Shown: positions 57,921 to 64,000 of the stretch, piece by piece | How the letters are laid out: each line of letters starts with the position of its first letter | Position numbering within the stretch: position 1 is the stretch's first letter | Assembly (NCBI GenBank): GCA_943362175.1 | Contig: CALRIU020000013.1 | Span: 62,001-126,000, forward strand | DNA length: 64,000 nucleotides | From: UBA4416 sp943362175 | Lineage (GTDB): Bacteria; Bacteroidota; Bacteroidia; B-17B0; Aurantibacillaceae | Reading direction: 5' to 3' | The notes under the pieces: generated by a model | Database searches by the model: none | The model's input: the letters and a program-made list of their open reading frames with translations, nothing else | What the model was told of the DNA's origin: nothing | Made by a program: the position numbers and the translations under genes

Positions 57921-60900
57921 CTAATTAAACCTAAAGCCTATACTTGCCGACAGATTTTGAGTGAGATCGGTTACTTTTTTCAGCTCTGTCAACTGAATCT
58001 CCTCAACCGGCGTATCTATTGAATCTGTCATGTAGTCCATCAATATAAAGAAACATTTCTCCATTTCTTCGATATCAGTCCTGCTATATAGCTTCGTTTT
58101 GTAATGCAGCCGGATTTTTATTTCATCGTCCAATTGTATTCCCACCACTTCCAGGTTATAGCGGGATGTTTTATCTTCCATTTCAAGATCTGAGGGAGCG
58201 ATCTCCAGGTCATTCAAGGCTATTTCCACAATGTTTCGGTTCACCGCTCTTTGGTCTGCCAGCGTCAAGGAAAAATCAAATAGCTGGGCATCAGATCCGG
58301 TCAACTCACGCAAATCCTTTAAGATCAGATTACCTGAATACAAGCTGTATTTAAGGCTTTCAATGATTTCCTCCCGGCTGTCGGCCAGGGTTTCTTTCAG
58401 CGTTTTTCCTTTATGCAACACTGCGTATACCGGAACCGGATTCACAAAATAGCCGATGATCTGCTCCAGCTCAGGCCTCACACGCATCGACCCGGGAGTA
58501 CCGATAATAAGCTTTTCCCTGGCATAGTATTTAGACAGAATGATCTTAAATATGGTGTACAAACAGGTAAATACCGTCAGATTATGCGTAAGGCTTAGCG
58601 CATTCAATTGCGCGGTCATTTTTGAGTCTAACACCATCGTGTATCCTTCGCCGGTAGTATCTGCGATTGGTTTTTGCGCATGAAAACTCCTGTGCTCCTG
58701 CAGCTTATTGAACCAATAGGCTTTGTATTTCTGTAAATGGTTTTCGTGGATCAGCTGATTGTACCATTCTGAAAAATCCTTGTACTGCCACGCCAACGCG
58801 TTCTTTACAACTTCCTTTCCTTCTATGATGCGCTTATAATTAGAAAACACATCGTTAAGTAAAATCCTGATGGATGCGGCATCGAATATAATGTGATGGA
58901 TTGAAAACACACCATAATACGTTGCACCGGTATAAAACAGCTGAAAGCGGAAGAGTGGTGCCTGTTCAATATTGATTTCATGGCTTATCTCGGATTGAAT
59001 ATACGCCTGAATGTGTTTTTCTGCGTGAGGGATGGCTGAAATATCATCGACGGTCAAATTTACGGACAGGCTTTCGTGAATCTTCTGGTAAGCTTCCCCC
59101 TGGTGTTCCGTAAAGGATGTTCTTAAAATTTCGTGACTGTTTATGGACGCATTGAAAGCGGCTGTCAGGATTTCACTGTCCAGGCTGCCTGTGATCCTGA
59201 AGTGAAACACCTGGTTGTAGGCCGTGCGTTGCCCCATTTTATGAGCCAGCCATAAAGGCTCCTGATGAGCACTTAAGCGATACAGCATACTCTCATGCGC
59301 ACGGGCTATATCGGGCAATGCCTTCTCCATCGATTGATCGATAAAAGCGGCCAATTGACAGAGTTCCGGATATTCAAAAATATCAGCCACCTGCAATTCC
59401 ACCTGAAATTCTTTGGCAACGGCAGCCATAATTCTCATTGCCTTGATACTTTGTCCGCCAAGCTCAAAGAAATTGGCTTTGGCATCAATCGTTTCAATTT
59501 CTAACACCGCCTTCCAGATCTCAACGAGCGTGGCCTCCGTAGGAGTTTCCGGAAGACTTCCTTTTCCAAGGGTAACTGAATAATCGGGCAGCCGGCTGAC
59601 ATCGATTTTTCCATTGGCGTTGACAGGAAATTTCTCCACTTCAACCAGGAAGGAAGGAATCATATACTCCGGTAAGGACAGGGCTAAGTGTTCTTTCAAA
59701 TCAGCCGCCGAAATACTTCCCTGGTAGTAACCTATCAGCATCTTATCACCCGCAGCTTCCTCCTCAACTTTTACAAAAGCATTGCCAACGCCGTTTACTT
59801 TCAGAATAGCGTTTAAGACCTCGCCAATTTCCACTCTGTAGCCCCGTATTTTGCACTGCCCGTCTTTTCTTCCTTTAAAGACCAGGTTTCCCTTAGCGTC
59901 AAGCTCACCAAAATCGCCGGTTCTGTATGCATAAAGATGGTTGAGTGAAGGAATTGACACAAAGCGCTCTTTCGTAAGGGCTTCATTGTTTAAATATCCA
60001 TCGGCTACACCATTGCCCGCAATAAAAATCTCTCCTTCCACGAACGGATAAACCACGTGCCCCTCTTTATCAAGGACAAAGGTGGAGAGGCCGGTAATTG
60101 GTTTTCCGATAGGCACATTTGTCGCGTATTCATCCAGTTGATGTATGACGTAATAGGTCGCAAATACCGTTGTTTCTGTAGGCCCGTACATGTGAACCAA
60201 ACAGCCCGGCCGGCAATGGGCCAGCGCTTTTCGCACATGGCTTACCGACACCTCCTGTCCGCCAAAATAGATTTTTTCAAATTGCGTCAACAGTTCAGGC
60301 GATGTATTGACCAGCTCATTAAACAGAGCGGTTGTAATGAACATCACATTTATATTCTGCCCGGCAATATAAGTCCTTAACAGGTTATTATTTAAAACCA
60401 CACTGGTTTCCGGCACATAGAGATGCCCCCCGTTTAAAAAGGTGGAAAAGATATCGAACACCGAACCATCAAAGCTATAACTGGACAGCTGCAAAATACG
60501 TTTGCCATGGCCAACGGTATGGTACTCATTATTAATAACGAGGTTTACGATTGATTTGTGGGTAATTTTTACGCCCTTGGGATTTCCTGTAGAGCCTGAG
60601 GTATAAATGATGTAAGCTAATGTATCCTCACCCGTGTCAACGGGCTCAGGGGCTTCAGCTGCCCCGGACATAACGGCTTCATCAAGAAAGATTGTGTTTA
60701 CCGCCGTTTCAATATTTTTGTCTTTAAAAGAGGTATCACACAGGATCAGATCAGGCTCCGCATCCTTTAAAATAAATTCTGTCCTGGTTTTTGGAGATTT
60801 GGGGTCTATGGGCACATACGCCGCTCCACATTTCAATACGGCAAAGATGGACATGTAAACAAGCTCCGAGCGATCAAAGCATAAGGCAACCCTCGATCCG

Positions 60901-61751
60901 GAACCAATCCCGGCATGTTCTCCCAGATAAGCGGCCAGAGTGTTTATCTTATGCGAAAGCTCCTGGTAGCTATATTCACGATTCTTATACGTTAGGGCCG
61001 GTAAATGCGCCGAACGGGCAACCTGCTCCTCAAACAGGCCGGTGATAGAGCTCTCTAAAGGCTTGGGGATAGCGGATAAATTTGCTACCAGGTTCTTTAG
61101 TTCTTCTTCAGGATACCAGGGGATTGATTTTATTTCTGTATCCGGGTAATTCAAAAAAGATAAGAATTGAATGACCAGTTTCAGGAAGCCATTATCTAAG
61201 GTTCTTTTCGTGTTCTTTCTGTCGTGAAGGCTAAGGGCAATCGCATCTTTAGAAATAGTGACCGTCAGAATGAAATGGCATCCCTGCAGCGCATTGCCGG
61301 ATGCATGCAGCTGAGGGCAATAAATCCCAACATTGGTATGGATGTTTGGTGATTCCGCTTCATCCATGGCCGTAAGGTAATTCTGAAGCCTGTATGAATT
61401 GACAATCACTTTCCCCTGCCCTGTTATTACTTCTTTCAGGGTAGCCCGGCTGTTCATTTCAAACGTAAAAGGAACGGTTTGTGTCGCGTTCGTTTCATCG
61501 TTTTGTTTCAGGAAAGGCGTTAAAAAAGCAATCGCGTCCTGTTGTGAGTACCTGCACAAGGCCAATTCCACAATCGTCAGCAACAGCACAAAACGGTTGA
61601 GATCATTGGCCCCAACGATTTTATCTATTTTCTGCAATACATCTGCGGGGATATACTCCTCCTCTATCGCAGGCCTTCCCTTAACGCTTTCAGGAAACCT
61701 GGCTTCAAAACGAATACAGGTCCTGTATTTTTCCAGAAAAAAACTGTCCAT
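57921..61751 (-). CDS. NRPS: half-C-A-T-C
   Basis: 1276 residues. Residues 1-225 resemble only the second half of a condensation domain (LLLTIVELALCRYSQQDAIA, then FTFEMNSRATLKEV). The HHxxxDG half is absent, so this segment cannot catalyse condensation alone. A (235-725) has TSGSTGNPKG and the code DGFFYGMVF, close to aliphatic (Ile-type DGFFLGVVY) codes but not identical. T carries Ser768 in ELGGQSIK. C (822-1262) has HHIIFDAAS with the Gly of the motif replaced by Ala. The condensing partner for this module is probably the C domain that ends the NRPS at the right edge. The terminal C here is followed by another C domain at the start of the next protein, an unusual tandem arrangement. The gap to the next gene is 7 bp. 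Confidence 0.92.
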   Translation of the reverse strand: MDSFFLEKYRTCIRFEARFPESVKGRPAIEEEYIPADVLQKIDKIVGANDLNRFVLLLTIVELALCRYSQQDAIAFLTPFLKQNDETNATQTVPFTFEMNSRATLKEVITGQGKVIVNSYRLQNYLTAMDEAESPNIHTNVGIYCPQLHASGNALQGCHFILTVTISKDAIALSLHDRKNTKRTLDNGFLKLVIQFLSFLNYPDTEIKSIPWYPEEELKNLVANLSAIPKPLESSITGLFEEQVARSAHLPALTYKNREYSYQELSHKINTLAAYLGEHAGIGSGSRVALCFDRSELVYMSIFAVLKCGAAYVPIDPKSPKTRTEFILKDAEPDLILCDTSFKDKNIETAVNTIFLDEAVMSGAAEAPEPVDTGEDTLAYIIYTSGSTGNPKGVKITHKSIVNLVINNEYHTVGHGKRILQLSSYSFDGSVFDIFSTFLNGGHLYVPETSVVLNNNLLRTYIAGQNINVMFITTALFNELVNTSPELLTQFEKIYFGGQEVSVSHVRKALAHCRPGCLVHMYGPTETTVFATYYVIHQLDEYATNVPIGKPITGLSTFVLDKEGHVVYPFVEGEIFIAGNGVADGYLNNEALTKERFVSIPSLNHLYAYRTGDFGELDAKGNLVFKGRKDGQCKIRGYRVEIGEVLNAILKVNGVGNAFVKVEEEAAGDKMLIGYYQGSISAADLKEHLALSLPEYMIPSFLVEVEKFPVNANGKIDVSRLPDYSVTLGKGSLPETPTEATLVEIWKAVLEIETIDAKANFFELGGQSIKAMRIMAAVAKEFQVELQVADIFEYPELCQLAAFIDQSMEKALPDIARAHESMLYRLSAHQEPLWLAHKMGQRTAYNQVFHFRITGSLDSEILTAAFNASINSHEILRTSFTEHQGEAYQKIHESLSVNLTVDDISAIPHAEKHIQAYIQSEISHEINIEQAPLFRFQLFYTGATYYGVFSIHHIIFDAASIRILLNDVFSNYKRIIEGKEVVKNALAWQYKDFSEWYNQLIHENHLQKYKAYWFNKLQEHRSFHAQKPIADTTGEGYTMVLDSKMTAQLNALSLTHNLTVFTCLYTIFKIILSKYYAREKLIIGTPGSMRVRPELEQIIGYFVNPVPVYAVLHKGKTLKETLADSREEIIESLKYSLYSGNLILKDLRELTGSDAQLFDFSLTLADQRAVNRNIVEIALNDLEIAPSDLEMEDKTSRYNLEVVGIQLDDEIKIRLHYKTKLYSRTDIEEMEKCFFILMDYMTDSIDTPVEEIQLTELKKVTDLTQNLSASIGFRFN

Positions 61752-61761
61752 AAGGCGCTGC

Positions 61762-63369
61762 TTAATTTAATTGATGTGTTGGTACAAGTAATTCTTTTGT
61801 CCCGAATAATCGTTCTGCCGTTATTCCTAACTTCCCGCATTCTTCAATCAGTTTATTCGACTCCACGATGGCGTAGGATTCATCCGTATATTTTATACTC
61901 GAAATGTATTTTATCCACGGTTCTGCGCCCATAGCATACACGAACACTTTTTTGCATTGCAATGTATGAATGATGCTCATCGCTTTTTCATAGTTAGACC
62001 CATTCAACCTTCGCTTTTGGTCTTTCTTATATTCGAGGGCCTGGTGCCTTAATGGCCCGTATAACCAGCTCATCGGCGCCCCCTCACATTCCATCCCTAT
62101 AAACAGCATGTCAATGCTCCCGTACAGTTTGTATAAGTGCTCATATAACCTGGTCTCAATATTGTTTGAGTCGGCAAGAAACATCACCTTATAATTATTC
62201 AGCTGCACCAGGTATCCTGATTTACAGGAGATGTCCAGGTCTCCATGCTCTCCCATAAATGGGATACCGTGAATCTTCCCGTCGGGAATGTCTATCTGCT
62301 CCAGGTTATCAATTTCCATGACATTTTTAAAGCCGATTTGATTCAGCATGGTTTTCAGATTTCCGTTTTGCAGCGAGCGGCCATCCGATTTAGGGACAAT
62401 AAACTGCTTCACCTTATGGCGCAATTGCAGAATCGTTTCGATCAGGATATGATCCTGGTGATTGTGTGTAATCAGAACGTAATCAATTTCATCGGGCAGA
62501 TCCTTATAGGTGAGCCGTTCTATTTCAGCTTCGTATTCGTAGCTGATGACAGGGTCTACCAAAATGCTGCTGTTCTTTGTTTCTATAAGGATACAGGCAT
62601 GACCGAAGTAACGGGTCCTTATTCCTTCCCCTTTATATTTTTCATAGGTATATGGTTTTTCATGCGTAAAAAACGATTCAAAAACCGCTTCATCTGCAGA
62701 TGATATATTTAAACTGTTTTTCAATTCACGATAAGAACCGGGAACCGTTAACATACTGTATAATGTATCAATGACTTTGCTTTTAAACGGGAGCTCCAGC
62801 ATGATTTTGCCCTCCTGGCGGATGCGGGGCGTGCTAAATACAAAGGGCCTGTCATCGTTATCCACCAGGTACATTTGCACGGTTTGCAAATCTTCCCTGT
62901 AAAATTCGCTGTGGTAGAGCAAGGCTTCAAAGAAACGGATAGAGGGCTGATCATTTAAGTCATATACCAATTCCACATAGCCTTTTAGCTTTTCCGGAAT
63001 TTTTTTATACAACTCCTCCATGCTGTCTCCATTTGCCTCCTGCTTCAACAGGGCTTCCAGCTCTTTGATGGAAGCGGCAAATTCCAGCAGGTTTGTTTCA
63101 TGTTTTGTCTTTTCCAGCAAGTCTTTGATCTCTTCCAGGCATTGCCCGTTGTAATCAATAAAGGGCCCGCCCAGCATTTTTGGATTTTTCACCGCTTCTG
63201 CATGCGCCTTGGGCATCATTAAATAGGAGGACATGATGGGAATATTCCTGTTTGCCATATACATGGCGCTTGTTACAGGAGAAATTAACTGGGCCCAGGC
63301 ATACCAGCTGGCAACTAAGGGTTCCAGCACAAAATTGGGCTTCAGGTAAACTAAATCATTTTCTTTCAT
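61762..63369 (-). CDS. CmlA-type diiron beta-hydroxylase (metallo-beta-lactamase fold)
   Basis: 535 residues, close to the length of CmlA, the chloramphenicol-pathway enzyme that beta-hydroxylates a carrier-bound amino acid. An N-terminal all-helical region (1-240) precedes a metallo-beta-lactamase fold. The metal motif THNHQDH (301-307) gives His302, His304, Asp306 and His307. Glu374 (in GEHGDL) and Asp400 (in FLADSNN) lie 72 and 98 residues after the first His. These are the spacings I know for the CmlA ligands His305, Glu377 and Asp403. The glutamate ligand distinguishes this group from ordinary hydrolases. The later ECEGAP...WLYGPL motif is also shared. Located between two NRPS genes with 12 and 10 bp gaps, it most likely hydroxylates an aminoacyl-T intermediate. 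Which residue is modified cannot be told. Confidence 0.88.
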   Translation of the reverse strand: MKENDLVYLKPNFVLEPLVASWYAWAQLISPVTSAMYMANRNIPIMSSYLMMPKAHAEAVKNPKMLGGPFIDYNGQCLEEIKDLLEKTKHETNLLEFAASIKELEALLKQEANGDSMEELYKKIPEKLKGYVELVYDLNDQPSIRFFEALLYHSEFYREDLQTVQMYLVDNDDRPFVFSTPRIRQEGKIMLELPFKSKVIDTLYSMLTVPGSYRELKNSLNISSADEAVFESFFTHEKPYTYEKYKGEGIRTRYFGHACILIETKNSSILVDPVISYEYEAEIERLTYKDLPDEIDYVLITHNHQDHILIETILQLRHKVKQFIVPKSDGRSLQNGNLKTMLNQIGFKNVMEIDNLEQIDIPDGKIHGIPFMGEHGDLDISCKSGYLVQLNNYKVMFLADSNNIETRLYEHLYKLYGSIDMLFIGMECEGAPMSWLYGPLRHQALEYKKDQKRRLNGSNYEKAMSIIHTLQCKKVFVYAMGAEPWIKYISSIKYTDESYAIVESNKLIEECGKLGITAERLFGTKELLVPTHQLN

Positions 63370-63381
63370 AGTCAGGGTGTA

Positions 63382-64000
63382 TCAAAAATTAAATTGTATA
63401 TCATCTATGCTTTCTTCTTTTATGCCAGGCCCGGGGAGCTGTAAGGCAATGTTCCCTATAAGCACATCCGGGTTCCGGAGTATTTCCTTTATCACCAATT
63501 GCATATTGGACGCCAGCGTTTCTATTGTTTTTCTGCTGTAGCGGGCCGTGTCGTAGCGGATCGTAAACTTCATTTTCCGGTTCTGCTCCATCCCAAAAAA
63601 CCATAACTCATGAAATGCCTGCTCCGCGTTGGAAACCCTCTTTGTAAAGGTGATTCCATCTACCGTTAACGTTTCTTTATTTTCGGCTTCAGAAACATTA
63701 TGCCAGGTAAAGCCTGTTTTAAAAAGGTCCTTCTGCTTCAGCCCTATCTTATCCACCAACAGGTCATAGGGATACTGTTGATTGCTCATGGCTGCTATGG
63801 TGTTGGCCGCCACATGAGCCAACAGGCCCGAAAAGGATTGCTGAGGATCTGTCGTCGTTCGGATTGTGAGCATATTCACGAAAAAGCCAACCAGGTTGCT
63901 CAGTTCCTGCTGCTCTCTTCCCGCTACCGGAGTGCCAATGGTCAGATCTGTTTTGCCTGTATAGTGTTGCAACAGGATCTTGATGACCGAAATAATGCCC
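63382..64000 (-). CDS. NRPS, C-terminal fragment ending in a C domain
   Basis: Only the last 206 codons are inside the window; the frame is open to the right edge, so the 5' part is missing. The sequence is the C-terminal half of a condensation domain: IKILLQHYTGKTDLTIGTPV and LVGFFVNMLTIRT are the standard floor-loop and bridging segments, followed by YPYDLLVDKIGLK. No A or T domain follows, so the protein ends in C and must hand over to an A-T pair on another protein. The best candidate is the half-C-A-T-C protein two genes downstream. The acidic tail (EESIDDIQFNF) resembles the C-terminal tails of other synthetases here and may dock. The catalytic His motif is beyond the edge. Confidence 0.9.
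   Translation of the reverse strand, partial: GIISVIKILLQHYTGKTDLTIGTPVAGREQQELSNLVGFFVNMLTIRTTTDPQQSFSGLLAHVAANTIAAMSNQQYPYDLLVDKIGLKQKDLFKTGFTWHNVSEAENKETLTVDGITFTKRVSNAEQAFHELWFFGMEQNRKMKFTIRYDTARYSRKTIETLASNMQLVIKEILRNPDVLIGNIALQLPGPGIKEESIDDIQFNF

Noticed and set aside
6345..63972. Dozens of open frames of 60-150 codons on the plus strand opposite the synthetase genes, and short minus-strand frames inside them
   Set aside because: They lie wholly inside strongly supported NRPS/PKS coding sequence, show no domain or signal, and are the expected shadow frames of long genes.
63382..63972. Complete small gene starting at 63972
   Set aside because: The apparent start is an internal TTG; the frame continues with C-domain sequence to the window edge, so the gene is truncated by the window.

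Overview
The window carries about 60 kb of a giant hybrid non-ribosomal peptide/polyketide synthetase (NRPS-PKS) operon on the minus strand, flanked at its 3' end by ordinary chromosomal genes. The organism looks like a member of the Bacteroidota, plausibly Chitinophagaceae. The reasons are promoter-like TAnnTTTG -7 boxes, few Shine-Dalgarno sequences, a Bacteroidota-type intergenic repeat, and the kind of small secreted protein that sits next to metal-efflux genes in this phylum. The genus is inference.

Left flank (1-3402): the N-terminal end of a CusA/CzcA-type RND efflux pump; a small exported Cys/His-rich protein; an intergenic repeat; an HxlR-type regulator divergent from a DoxX-like membrane protein, with three tandem dyads and mirror-image promoter boxes between them; and an exported protein of unknown function with an FNR-like box upstream.

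Synthetase operon (3535 to beyond 64000, all minus, gaps of 2-28 bp or overlaps of 4-14 bp). In transcription order: the tail of an NRPS ending in a C domain (off the right edge); a CmlA-type diiron beta-hydroxylase; half-C-A-T-C; [A_sub relic]-C-A(Thr)-T-sulfotransferase-C-FkbH-T; C-A(Val)-T; KS-AT-ACP; C-A-T-C-A(Thr)-T-C-A(Cys-like)-T-C-A(Asn)-T-C-A-T; C-A-T-KS-AT-KR-ACP-C-A(Val)-T-C; A-T-C-A-T-C-A(Ala)-T-TE; a type II thioesterase; a 4'-phosphopantetheinyl transferase; and an FAD/NAD(P)-binding oxidoreductase. This gives 13 adenylation domains, two PKS modules and one FkbH module in the window, ending in a release thioesterase.

Read collinearly, with A-domain codes taken by eye, the visible part would build: aliphatic - Thr (possibly sulfated) - glyceric acid - Val - beta-keto C2 - Ile/Val - Thr - Cys-like - Asn - X - X - beta-hydroxy C2 - Val - Ile/Val - X - Ala. 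The two PKS extensions after amino acids would give statine-like units. The most unusual features are the in-line sulfotransferase, the FkbH domain in the place of an A domain, the C-C junction with a dead A_sub stub, and a D-donor-type C domain with no epimerase before it. The operon start, any starter/acylation module, regulators and exporters lie outside the window.
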